Shown: piece after piece, positions 1-8,019 of the stretch
Layout: every line of letters begins with the position of its first letter
How positions within the stretch are numbered: the stretch's first letter is position 1
Assembly: GCA_002338525.1 (NCBI GenBank)
Contig: DDIM01000024.1
Span: forward strand, 1 to 40,102
Source of the DNA: Micavibrio sp. UBA1850
Lineage (GTDB): Bacteria; Pseudomonadota; Alphaproteobacteria; Micavibrionales; Micavibrionaceae
Length of the DNA stretch: 40,102 nucleotides
Direction: 5' to 3'
Translations under genes and position numbers: made by a program
Notes under the pieces: model-generated
What the model was told of the DNA's origin: nothing
The model's input: only the letters and a program-made list of their open reading frames with translations
Databases searched by the model: none

Positions 1-1
1 C

Positions 2-628
2 GAGACGGTAGCTGCGCTTATCAACCTGACCACGTTAATTATAATCGGTTTATATCTGTGTTATGAGGCGATCATGCGCTTTATAACGCCAGAGCCGATA
101 GCCGGATGGACGGTGGTTATTGTGGCTGGAATTGCGCTGATTGTTGATGTTTTCACAGCAGTCTTAACCTACAGCCAATCGAAAACAAGTATGAATATTA
201 AAGCGGCTTTCCTGCATAACTTGACGGATGCTCTGGCTTCGGTTGGTGTGATTATTACGGGAACGCTTATTTTGCTTTATGGCTGGATCTGGACAGATGC
301 CGCCATGACGCTGATTATTTCCGGCTATGTTTTGTATCAAGGCCTGGCCGAAATACCGAAAGCTACTCATTTGCTTATGGAAGGTACGCCGGAGGGCATG
401 GACATTCAGCAAGTGGTTGCCGCTATGGAGAACGATAAGGATGTGGCAGGTGTTCATCATGTTCATATCTGGCAACTGGATGAACACCGCAATGCGCTGG
501 AGGCTCATGTTGTGCTAGGTGAAGGTGCAGATATGGATGATTTAAAATCACGGCTTAAAAAGATGCTCCATGATAAATATGAAATAGTGCACTCAACGTT
601 AGAATTTGAAAACACGAACTGTAAATAG
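2..628 (+). CDS. CDF-family cation efflux protein (CzcD/ZitB-like), 5'-truncated by window edge
   Basis: This is a proton-coupled exporter of Zn/Co/Cd-type divalent cations in the inner membrane. The frame is open from base 2, so the N-terminal transmembrane helices lie outside the window; an internal ATG at 74 is not the real start. About 208 residues are visible. They contain hydrophobic helices, then the TM5 segment with the family metal-site motif HxxxD (HNLTD, codons from 215), another helix pair, and a soluble C-terminal domain with the characteristic VHHVHIW stretch that folds as the cytoplasmic dimerisation and metal-sensing domain. It ends at TAG 626-628, about 30 bases before an IS30-family element, so downstream context may have been lost to insertion. 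The family is certain from motifs; the cation is not determined. Confidence 0.9.
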   Translation, partial: ETVAALINLTTLIIIGLYLCYEAIMRFITPEPIAGWTVVIVAGIALIVDVFTAVLTYSQSKTSMNIKAAFLHNLTDALASVGVIITGTLILLYGWIWTDAAMTLIISGYVLYQGLAEIPKATHLLMEGTPEGMDIQQVVAAMENDKDVAGVHHVHIWQLDEHRNALEAHVVLGEGADMDDLKSRLKKMLHDKYEIVHSTLEFENTNCK

Positions 629-660
629 TATGGGTAACTTTTTAGACACCACCCATGAAG

Positions 661-1769
661 TCTTTAACCCAAACGCGAAGACCTGATGCTGCATAGTATG
701 AACTATCTAGCTTTGTGTAAATGCTCATCCATAATTTCCTGCGGTGTGCGGTAGCCAAGACATCGTCTCGGCGTATTATTCATGATGACGCTGATGTCGT
801 AGATATCAGCGTCAGAAACGTTTTTTAAATCCACTTCACGAGGCAAGAAACGCCGGATACGGTTGTTGTTACATTCGACAGCACCTTTTTGCCACGGCGC
901 TTGCGGATCACAAAAATAGGTTTCCATACCAAGTTCCTTATGGAGCAGGTGATAGCGCATAAACTCAAAACCACGGTCAAACGTCATAGTTTGGGTCATA
1001 TGACGCGGGAAAAATGACAAAGATTTACTGATTGTTTGCGCCACCGGAGCAGGCTTTCTGTTATCATTCTTCGCAATCACCATGTAACGGCTTTTACGTT
1101 CGATCAGTGATGTCAGATTGGTTTTACCGTGCTCACGATTGAAAATCATGAGGTCTCCCTCCCAGTGACCAAAAGTTTCACGACCCTCAACAATTTCTGG
1201 ACGGTAGGCTATACCGTGATGGTCGGGCACACGGTTGCCACGCGGTTTGCGAGCATATTTATTGCGCCTATTTTTTCGGCCTTTAAATAGATAACTGTAA
1301 AGTCCTAATTCTCTGCCTTGCGCACTGTAAACAAAACGATAAATTGTCTCCGCACACGCGTAAAACATCTCTATTCCAAGCTTTTTCAAATATCCTGCGA
1401 TCTGGTCAGGTGACCAGTAGGCTTTGATTTTTTCGATAATAAAACTCTTTAAATCTGGATAACGCTCTAACAGCCGTAGGTTCTGACGTCTGCGTCGATA
1501 GTATTCCTGCGCATTTACGGGGTAATAATCATTCATTTTGTGATCATCTTCCTCAAAATAGCTGTTACGTTGAATTTCTCGATAGATCGTCGAATGATGG
1601 CGGCCTAATTCATACGCAATCTTCACCGCTGACATCTTCCTGCCAAGCATAAAATAGATCTGACGACGTTCATCGAGCGAGAGATGAGTGTGATTTCTTG
1701 GTTCCATTTGCAAAAACTCCTTCTTTCAAAACCGTTGAAATTAGTCAGTTTTCGCGTTTGGGGATAGAC
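661..1769 (-). mobile_element. IS30-family insertion sequence
   Basis: An intact IS30-type transposase gene is enclosed by imperfect terminal inverted repeats. The left end carries CCCAAACGCGAA at 668-679 and the right end its exact reverse complement at 1751-1762, with weaker matching on each side, including a GTCT on the outer side of both. The exact outer boundaries are approximate, and I could not define a target duplication. The element lies between the cation exporter and the IS6-family copy, so this flank of the island has taken at least two insertions. Confidence 0.8.
703..1707 (-). CDS. IS30-family transposase
   Basis: This DDE transposase of about 334 residues catalyses copy-out/paste-in movement of its element. 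The N-terminus carries the IS30 helix-turn-helix (LSLDERRQIY ... KIAYELGRHHSTIYREI). The catalytic core shows the first Asp in GHWEGDLM, the second in MTFDRGFEF, and the Glu in WQKGAVECNNNRIRRFLP, the typical IS30 signature. The length matches full-size family members and no frameshift is visible. I prefer ATG at 1707 because AAGGAG lies nine bases upstream; a TTG two codons earlier is also open. It ends within about 35 bases of the left inverted repeat, so the gene fills the element. Confidence 0.93.
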   Translation of the reverse strand: MEPRNHTHLSLDERRQIYFMLGRKMSAVKIAYELGRHHSTIYREIQRNSYFEEDDHKMNDYYPVNAQEYYRRRRQNLRLLERYPDLKSFIIEKIKAYWSPDQIAGYLKKLGIEMFYACAETIYRFVYSAQGRELGLYSYLFKGRKNRRNKYARKPRGNRVPDHHGIAYRPEIVEGRETFGHWEGDLMIFNREHGKTNLTSLIERKSRYMVIAKNDNRKPAPVAQTISKSLSFFPRHMTQTMTFDRGFEFMRYHLLHKELGMETYFCDPQAPWQKGAVECNNNRIRRFLPREVDLKNVSDADIYDISVIMNNTPRRCLGYRTPQEIMDEHLHKAR

Positions 1770-1850
1770 AGTGCCCACCTATTAAGCTAAATGTGATAAT
1801 ATATCCTATGATAACAGGACATTAACCCGAAACAACTGCACGGACAAAGT

Positions 1851-1988
1851 ATGAAAATTATACATATAGATAATGTTGATCCCGATACACTTGCAAGATG
1901 GGAAGAACTCTGTAGCGAAACAACGCTTGCAATGCAAAATCATGTTATGCCTTACATAACCCCTATTTCGCATGCCGTAGAAGGGTAG
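1851..1988 (+). CDS. orphan 45-codon ORF cut by the IS6-family element
   Basis: The ORF starts at ATG 1851 and gives a short acidic peptide beginning MKIIHIDNVDPDTLARWEEL. Its last codons run into the first bases of the IS6 terminal repeat (GGTAG at 1984-1988), and the TAG stop belongs to the IS. The simplest reading is the 5' remnant of a longer gene interrupted by insertion; the rest is not found to the right of the IS. I do not recognise the family. It has no convincing ribosome-binding site (the preceding bases are cggacaaagt), so expression is doubtful. Confidence 0.35.
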   Translation: MKIIHIDNVDPDTLARWEELCSETTLAMQNHVMPYITPISHAVEG

Positions 1989-2818
1989 TGTCGCAAAGTT
2001 TAAGGCTTTAAGAAAATCTTAGAATTCATCGGTTACTTTTCCTGTTTTACACATCAGGAGTAACACCATGCTTTCATTCTCTGGCCGTCATTATCCCGTT
2101 TCTATTATTCTGCAATGCGTGCGTTGGTATGTGTCCTATGCTCTGAGCTATCGTAACATTGAAGAGATGATGGGAGAGCGCGGGTTTAAGATTGATCATG
2201 CAACTCTGAACCGTTGGGTTTTGCATTATGCACCGTTGTTGGAGCAAAAAGCTAAAAAGTACAAACGCCCTGTGCATGGGAGTTGGCGGATGGATGAGAC
2301 TTACATCAAGATTAAAGGTAAATGGCGCTATCTATACCGCGCCGTCGATAAGTTTGGCAAAACCGTCGATTTCATGGTGAGCAAGAGACGTGATGCGGCG
2401 GCGGCAAAGAAATTCTTCCGCAAATCGTTTCTAGGTAACGGTCTACCGCATCGTATTAACATTGATAAAAGCGGTGCTAATAAGGCCGCATTGGAACATT
2501 TCAACAGGCCCAGCTTTATCAGCGGCGAGCCTCGGTTTGAGGTGCTGCAGGCTAAATATTTGAACAATATTGTTGAGCAAGATCACCGGCATATCAAGCG
2601 GATCACGAGACCGATGGGGTGTTTTAGAAGTATGCGAAACGCCGCAAGAACGCTCGCAGGCATCGAACTTATGAACATGATTAAGAAACAACAACTCAAC
2701 TTTACCAAACACATCGACCAAAACTTAACACCGCCGCAGCAATTCTACCGCCTGGCTTCCGTCTAGATTTTAGTGATACGGGACTTTTTCAAACTTGGTT
2801 AACGTTTGCGACACTACC
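1984..2818 (+). mobile_element. IS6-family insertion sequence, complete copy
   Basis: The element is 835 bp with a perfect 14-bp terminal inverted repeat: GGTAGTGTCGCAAA at 1984-1997 and its reverse complement at 2805-2818. It encodes a single intact transposase. The eight bases flanking each side (cgtagaag and aactttgc) do not match, so the target duplication normally left by IS6 elements is absent. That suggests recombination or deletion next to this copy rather than a simple insertion. Parts of related copies occur at 9501-9632 and 10330-10410. Confidence 0.92.
2068..2766 (+). CDS. IS6-family transposase (IS26-like)
   Basis: This 232-residue transposase has the usual IS6 size. It has an N-terminal helix-turn-helix region (YRNIEEMMGERGFKIDHATLNRW) and a DDE catalytic core: first Asp in GSWRMDETYIKIKGKW, second Asp in INIDKSGANKAAL, and Glu in NNIVEQDHRHIKRI. 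A Shine-Dalgarno-like CAGGAG lies about eight bases before the ATG. IS6 enzymes form cointegrates and mobilise adjacent DNA, which suits the resistance cassettes here. The C-terminal coding segment (2644-2756) recurs inverted at 9520-9632 with a single base difference. Confidence 0.94.
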   Translation: MLSFSGRHYPVSIILQCVRWYVSYALSYRNIEEMMGERGFKIDHATLNRWVLHYAPLLEQKAKKYKRPVHGSWRMDETYIKIKGKWRYLYRAVDKFGKTVDFMVSKRRDAAAAKKFFRKSFLGNGLPHRINIDKSGANKAALEHFNRPSFISGEPRFEVLQAKYLNNIVEQDHRHIKRITRPMGCFRSMRNAARTLAGIELMNMIKKQQLNFTKHIDQNLTPPQQFYRLASV

Positions 2819-2821
2819 AAC

Positions 2822-2835
2822 TTTGCTACACTACC
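2822..2835 (+). repeat. second, near-identical IS6 terminal repeat
   Basis: The 14 bases at 2822-2835 repeat the IS6 right end (2805-2818) with one change (G to T at the sixth base), in the same orientation and only three bases away. This looks like the leftover end of another IS6 copy fused to the present one. Confidence 0.55.
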
Positions 2836-2918
2836 AAATTGTGCGCCGAAAAAGCTGTTGCTTAAAATTGGCATGGTGTTTAAATTCCTGTATGTTAAAC
2901 CTTAGTAATAAATAATAG

Positions 2919-2947
2919 TTGACTAATTAGTCAAGTTTAGTTATCCT
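2919..2947 (+). promoter_or_regulatory. tetR promoter with overlapping perfect palindromic operator
   Basis: A perfect 16-bp palindrome TTGACTAATTAGTCAA spans 2919-2934. Its first six bases (TTGACT) also read as a -35 box, with TATCCT at 2942-2947 as -10 after 17 bases. A repressor bound here would block the promoter of the TetR gene that starts at 2971. A related palindrome lies at 3589-3604 before the pump genes, so autoregulation plus control of the pump is the likely arrangement. The promoter elements are by-eye calls. Confidence 0.6.
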
Positions 2948-2970
2948 AACAATTATAGGAATTTTTATTT

Positions 2971-3570
2971 ATGGGACGTACATCTGATACACGCGAAAAA
3001 TTAATTGAGACCGCCACAGAATTAATGTGGCGGGACAGTTATAGTTCCGTCAGTGTCGATGAGATTTGTAAAAAGGCCGATGTTAAAAAGGGAAGCTTTT
3101 ATCACTATTTTCCATCGAAAATTGCCTTGGCAAATGCATCAATACAGGCCTGCACGGCAGACATGAAAAGCCACTATGACGATATGTTTTCACCAACCCG
3201 CGCCCCATTGGAACGGTTTGATGTTATGATTGATTTTGTGATTGAAAGCCAAAAGGAAATTGCAGCGAAATATGGCCATGTCTGCGGTTGTCCGTTTATT
3301 ACAATTGGGTCTGAATTGGCTGCACAAGATGATGACATGGCACACACAATTAGCGGAATTTTGGATATGAAGGCGGCTTATTATAAAAGCGCCCTAAAAG
3401 ATTTGATAGATTTGAAACAAATTCCAGCCGATACAAATGTGGATGAAAAGGCCCAAGAGATCTTTTCTTTTCTCGTGGGGCAAATGACGATTGCGCGTAT
3501 TCGCGATGATATTGGTTATTTGGAAAACCATATGAAACAAAGCTTGCGCAACCTCATTGGGGCTGCATAA
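2971..3570 (+). CDS. TetR/AcrR-family transcriptional regulator (NemR-like)
   Basis: This 199-residue repressor is probably the local regulator of the downstream efflux pump. Residues about 8-55 form the TetR DNA-binding domain (REKLIETATELMW ... SVDEICKKADVKKGSFYHYFPSKIAL). The C-terminal ligand domain contains GHVCGCPF with Cys105 and Cys107. In E. coli NemR a cysteine at about this place senses electrophiles, so redox or electrophile sensing is possible, but that is inference. The gene lies 43 bases before the pump operon on the same strand. Palindromes of one type occur before this gene and again before the pump genes, supporting control of both. Confidence 0.9.
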   Translation: MGRTSDTREKLIETATELMWRDSYSSVSVDEICKKADVKKGSFYHYFPSKIALANASIQACTADMKSHYDDMFSPTRAPLERFDVMIDFVIESQKEIAAKYGHVCGCPFITIGSELAAQDDDMAHTISGILDMKAAYYKSALKDLIDLKQIPADTNVDEKAQEIFSFLVGQMTIARIRDDIGYLENHMKQSLRNLIGAA

Positions 3571-3588
3571 TTTTTACGTTAATAATAA

Positions 3589-3604
3589 TTGACCGGTTGG
3601 TCTA
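3589..3604 (+). promoter_or_regulatory. putative TetR operator before the RND operon
   Basis: TTGACCGGTTGGTCTA is an imperfect palindrome with arms GACC/GGTC separated by four bases. It shares the spacing and outer bases of the perfect palindrome at 2919-2934. The opposite strand reads TAGACC-N4-GGTCAA, close to the TAGACC-N4-GGTCTA box I remember for NemR. It lies 18 bases before the preferred start of the membrane fusion protein, where binding would hinder transcription of the pump. Confidence 0.55.
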
Positions 3605-3622
3605 ATAATAGGAATGAAAGAC

Positions 3623-4819
3623 ATGAAACACAAAAAACCAACGCTTGTTCTTGCGATGCTTGCGCTATTGACCACCGCTTCTTTCGGGGTGTATTACGCC
3701 GTCGATGATGCCACTGCTGCCGAGGGCAGTGTACAAACGGCGCCTCAGGCTATGCCCGTGAGCGTTAGCGTTGTGCAGCCAACACAGGTGGACTTATGGA
3801 AGAATTTTTCCGGACATGTGGTCGCAGTTGACCGGTCTGATATTCGCCCGCAAGTGAGTGGCCGTATAACAGATATTTTATTCGAAGATGGCCAGTATGT
3901 GAAAAAGGGCGATACTTTGCTGATCATTGATCCACGCCCGTATCAAGCAGCATTGGAACAAGCCGAAGCAGAATTGGCAAGTGCAACCACACAAGCAGAT
4001 TTGGCAGAAAAAGAATATGTTCGTGCCAAAAGCTTGATTGGGACGGAAGCCATTTCCCAAAGTTTGTTTGACCAGCGATCCAATGCGCGTACAGGCGCGT
4101 TAGCAGCAGTAAAAGCCGCAAAGGCCAAGGTAACAACTGCTCAACTTGATTTAGATTATGCGAATGTTAAGGCACCGATTTCAGGAAAAGTTAGCCGTGC
4201 AGAAATCACGGTTGGTAATCTTGTGCAATCTGGCGCAAATGCGCCGCTTCTCACCTCTATTGTGTCAGATGGTGATGTTTATATTGATTTCGAAGTGGAT
4301 GAAAAAACATATATGAATTCTGTGCAATCTGGCTCCAGTGAGGAAAAAAACTCTATTCCCGTGCGTTTGATGCTCGGGCAAAATGACACGCTTTATGAAG
4401 GTCATGTGAATAGTTTTGATAACAAAATTGATCCAGCTTCGGGCACTATTCGTGCACGCGCCGTCTTTGCGAATGAGAAAAAATTACTTCTTCCCGGCAT
4501 GTCCGTGAGTGTTGAAATGGGCGAAAAGAACGATGCCAAAACTATCTTGATTTCTGAATTGGCGTTGGGCACAGACCAAAACCGTAAATTTGTTTATGTC
4601 GTAAGTGATGATAATCTTGCTAAATATCGCGAGGTCAAAATTGGTGAAAGCATTGATGGTCAACGACTCATCCTATCAGGATTAGAGGCTGGCGACAAAG
4701 TAATCACCAAAGGGATTGCGCATATTCGTCCTGATATGTTTGTCACTGCCGAAGGCCCTGAGCAAAAACAAGCTGAAACAGAACCCGTTCAAGCCACCGA
4801 ATCGAAAACCGAACTTTAA
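3623..4819 (+). CDS. RND efflux periplasmic adaptor (membrane fusion protein, AcrA/MexE-like)
   Basis: The adaptor joins the inner-membrane RND pump to the outer-membrane channel. The N-terminus has a hydrophobic stretch (LVLAMLALLTTASFGVYYAV) that acts as signal or anchor. Next come a barrel-sandwich hybrid half (SGRITDILFEDGQYVKKGDTLL), an alpha-helical hairpin rich in Ala, Glu and Lys, the second lipoyl half (VKAPISGKVSRAEITVGNLV), a beta-barrel and a membrane-proximal domain. I chose ATG 3623 because AGGA lies nine bases upstream; ATG 3614 is in frame but directly abuts that AGGA. It is followed after 31 bases by the RND gene. The acidic Gln/Glu-rich tail is unremarkable. Confidence 0.92.
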   Translation: MKHKKPTLVLAMLALLTTASFGVYYAVDDATAAEGSVQTAPQAMPVSVSVVQPTQVDLWKNFSGHVVAVDRSDIRPQVSGRITDILFEDGQYVKKGDTLLIIDPRPYQAALEQAEAELASATTQADLAEKEYVRAKSLIGTEAISQSLFDQRSNARTGALAAVKAAKAKVTTAQLDLDYANVKAPISGKVSRAEITVGNLVQSGANAPLLTSIVSDGDVYIDFEVDEKTYMNSVQSGSSEEKNSIPVRLMLGQNDTLYEGHVNSFDNKIDPASGTIRARAVFANEKKLLLPGMSVSVEMGEKNDAKTILISELALGTDQNRKFVYVVSDDNLAKYREVKIGESIDGQRLILSGLEAGDKVITKGIAHIRPDMFVTAEGPEQKQAETEPVQATESKTEL

Positions 4820-4850
4820 CCTCATTCAATAATGTAAAAAGATTTAAACC

Positions 4851-7800
4851 ATGAACTTATCGCATCATTTTATTAACCGGCCTATTTTTGCTGGTGTCTT
4901 GTCCTTTGCTATTTTTCTGATGGGCGCAATTGCATTATTCCAATTGCCAATCTCGGAATATCCAGAAGTATCACCCCCATCCGTTCAGGTGATTGCAAAC
5001 TTCCCTGGGGCAAGCCCATCCGTTATATCGGAAACAGTTGCGACGCCGCTTGAAGAACAAATCAGCGGTGTTGAAAACCTGCTTTATATGAATTCATTGG
5101 CAACAACCGACGGTCGTTTGACATTGACAGTTACGTTTGCCATTGGAACAGATGTCGATTTGGCACAGCAATTGGTTCAAAATCGTGTTTCCCAAGCCAC
5201 GCCAAGATTGCCCGAAGTGACCCGTCAATTGGGCGTAACAGTGGTAAAAAGCTCGCCCGACTTGACGATGGTTGTTCACTTGACCTCACCGAATGGTCGT
5301 TATGACATGTTGTATTTGCGGAACTACGCAACATTGAATATCAAAGATCAGTTGGCGAAAATCAAAGGAGTCGGACAGGTTTCTTTGTTTGGGTCAGGTG
5401 ATTATGCCATGCGTATATGGTTGAACCCTGATCGTGTTGCGGAACGTGGCATGACACCATCCCAGGTAGTCAGCGCCATTCAACGTCAAAATATTCAGGC
5501 CGCCGCCGGTGTTATTGGTGGTCCCCCATATGATGATAAAACCCTTTTACAATTACCCATCAATGCACAAGGTCGTTTAAACTCACCCGAGGAATTTGAA
5601 GATATTATTGTGAAAAGGGATGAAAATGGTGTTGTGACTCATCTAAAAGATGTCGCTCGAGCCGAAATGGATGCACAGACATATTCGCTTCGCTCCATGT
5701 TGAATAATGAATCTGCGGTAGCCATTCCAATCTTTTCATCACCTGGTTCAAACGCATTGGAGCTGTCCAAAAATGTTCGTAAAACAATGGCGGAATTGAA
5801 AAAGAATTTTCCTGACGATATTGATTATTCAATTGTGTATGACCCAACTGTGTTCGTTAGCCATTCAATCGATGCCGTTATTCATACGTTGATCGAAGCG
5901 GTTATTTTGGTTGTATTGGTGGTGATTGTCTTCCTTCAGACATGGCGCGCATCTATCATTCCATTGTTGGCCGTGCCTGTTTCGATTGTTGGAACATTTG
6001 CCATCATGTTGCCGATGGGATTTTCGATTAACGTGTTGACACTATTCGGGCTTATTCTGGCCGTTGGAATTGTGGTGGATGATGCCATCGTTGTTGTTGA
6101 AAATGTAGAACGGAATATCGAAGAGGGAAAAACCCCGCATGATGCAACCGTTCAGGCAATGAAGGAAGTGACAGGTCCGATTATTGCAACCTCCTTGGTT
6201 ATTGCGGGTGTGTTTATTCCTATTGCATTTATCAGCGGATTAACGGGAATGTTTTATAAACAATTTGCCCTGACAATTGTGATCGCGACGTTTATTTCAA
6301 CAATAAACTCTTTGACGTTGAGCCCTGCGATGGCGGCGTTATTGTTGAAACCACGCCATGAACAAACAGACAAATTAACCCGCGGCATGGATTTTGCCTT
6401 CGGTGGGTTTTTCAATTTGTTTAACAAGGTTTTTCAGCGTGGACAAAAAGGATACGCTAAATCGGTGGCTTATACGGGCACACGAAAAACGATTATGATG
6501 GTGCTCTTCTTGTTATTGGTTGGCGCAACGTATTTCAGCTTTAACCTTGTTCCTAAAGGATTTGTGCCTGCGCAAGATAAACAATATTTAATTAGTTTTG
6601 CCCAGTTACCACCTGGGGCGACATTGGAACGCACAGAAAATGTTATCCGCCAAATGGGTGAGATTGCATTGAAAGAAGAAGGCGTTCAAAGTGCCGTTCA
6701 ATTCCCAGGACTTTCTGTAAATGGATTCGTGAACTCATCAAGCGCAGGGATTGTTTTTGTAACCTTGAATGATTTCGAAGACCGTACGGCTGATGATTTA
6801 AGTGCGGCTGCTATTGCCGGTCGTCTGCAACAAAAATTCGCAGGGATTGACGAGGCGTTTATTGCGATTTTTCCACCCCCACCCGTGAGCGGTTTGGGAA
6901 CAACAGGCGGATTCAAATTGCAGGTGCAAGACCGTAGCGACCAAGGGTACGAAGCATTGGATAACATTATGAAGGAAGTCACGATGAAGGCGTATCAAGA
7001 GCCTGCATTGGCTGGCGTCTATTCAAATTATAATGTGAATGTCCCGCAATTATACGCCAAACTTGACCGAACAAAGGCCGAGCAATTAGGACTGTCTGTT
7101 GACGAGATTTTCCGCACGATGCAAATTTATCTGGGGTCTATCTATGTGAACGACTTTAACCAATTTGGTCGCACATATCAGGTGATTGCACAGGCGGATA
7201 AAAGTTTCCGTTCAACACCCCAAGATATTGGACGTCTGCAAACGCTGAACGATAAAGGACAAAATGTTCCTTTGGCGGCTGTTGTTGATGTACAAGAAAG
7301 CTTTGGGCCTGAAATTGCGTCTCGTTACAATGCCTATAGATCTGCTGATTTAAACGATAATCCCGCGCCAGGATATTCGTCAGGTCAAGCCCAAGACGCC
7401 ATTACAAAAATATTGAACGAGACATTGCCACAAGGTGTTGAATTTGAATGGACGGAATTAACGTACCAGCAAATTATGGCAGGGGATTCAGCGATCTATA
7501 TTTTTCCCCTCTGTATTTTCTTTGTGTTTCTTATTCTGGCGGCACAATACGAAAGCCTAACTTTACCATTGGCCGTTATTATGATTGTGCCCATGGGGAT
7601 ATTATCTGCCATCTTGGGAATTTATTTTGCCAATGGTGATAACAATATCTTTACACAAATCAGTCTGTTTGTGTTGGCGGGGCTGTCGTGTAAAAACGCG
7701 ATTTTGATTGTGGAATTTGCCCGTGAATTGGAACATCACGGACGCTCAACACTTGACGCCGCTATCGAGGCTTCACGCTTGCGATTACGCCCTATCCTGA

Positions 7801-8015
7801 TGACATCCTTTGCCTTCATTATGGGTGTGCTTCCCTTGGCATACAGCAGCGGAGCCGGCGCAGAGATGCGTCAGGCCATTGGGGTTGCGGTATTTTCAGG
7901 GATGCTGGGCGTGACATTCTTTGGGCTAATTTTTACACCTGTATTCTATGTCCTGTTCCGAGGTTTAGAAACAAAATTGATTCATAAAAAAACTGAAACA
8001 CATATTGTGGAATGA
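4851..8015 (+). CDS. HAE1-type RND multidrug efflux transporter (AcrB/MexF-like)
   Basis: This 1054-residue proton-driven inner-membrane pump is the usual length for the HAE1 family. It starts with the typical MNLSHHFINRPIFAGVLS segment and has twelve predicted helices split by two large periplasmic loops. The proton-relay aspartates in TM4 are present as Asp410-Asp411 (GIVVDDAIVVVENV), and the TM10-12 half contains the LSCKNAILIVEFA motif. The gene sits between its adaptor and outer-membrane partner in MFP-RND-OMF order, like mexEF-oprN or bpeEF-oprC. Substrates cannot be read from sequence; phenicols, quinolones, biocides or electrophiles are all plausible for this subgroup. No truncation is seen. 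Confidence 0.95.
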   Translation: MNLSHHFINRPIFAGVLSFAIFLMGAIALFQLPISEYPEVSPPSVQVIANFPGASPSVISETVATPLEEQISGVENLLYMNSLATTDGRLTLTVTFAIGTDVDLAQQLVQNRVSQATPRLPEVTRQLGVTVVKSSPDLTMVVHLTSPNGRYDMLYLRNYATLNIKDQLAKIKGVGQVSLFGSGDYAMRIWLNPDRVAERGMTPSQVVSAIQRQNIQAAAGVIGGPPYDDKTLLQLPINAQGRLNSPEEFEDIIVKRDENGVVTHLKDVARAEMDAQTYSLRSMLNNESAVAIPIFSSPGSNALELSKNVRKTMAELKKNFPDDIDYSIVYDPTVFVSHSIDAVIHTLIEAVILVVLVVIVFLQTWRASIIPLLAVPVSIVGTFAIMLPMGFSINVLTLFGLILAVGIVVDDAIVVVENVERNIEEGKTPHDATVQAMKEVTGPIIATSLVIAGVFIPIAFISGLTGMFYKQFALTIVIATFISTINSLTLSPAMAALLLKPRHEQTDKLTRGMDFAFGGFFNLFNKVFQRGQKGYAKSVAYTGTRKTIMMVLFLLLVGATYFSFNLVPKGFVPAQDKQYLISFAQLPPGATLERTENVIRQMGEIALKEEGVQSAVQFPGLSVNGFVNSSSAGIVFVTLNDFEDRTADDLSAAAIAGRLQQKFAGIDEAFIAIFPPPPVSGLGTTGGFKLQVQDRSDQGYEALDNIMKEVTMKAYQEPALAGVYSNYNVNVPQLYAKLDRTKAEQLGLSVDEIFRTMQIYLGSIYVNDFNQFGRTYQVIAQADKSFRSTPQDIGRLQTLNDKGQNVPLAAVVDVQESFGPEIASRYNAYRSADLNDNPAPGYSSGQAQDAITKILNETLPQGVEFEWTELTYQQIMAGDSAIYIFPLCIFFVFLILAAQYESLTLPLAVIMIVPMGILSAILGIYFANGDNNIFTQISLFVLAGLSCKNAILIVEFARELEHHGRSTLDAAIEASRLRLRPILMTSFAFIMGVLPLAYSSGAGAEMRQAIGVAVFSGMLGVTFFGLIFTPVFYVLFRGLETKLIHKKTETHIVE

Positions 8016-8019
8016 TAAG

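Noticed and set aside
7448..7639. Short plus-strand ORF inside the RND gene
   Set aside because: Out-of-frame shadow of a conserved TM region.
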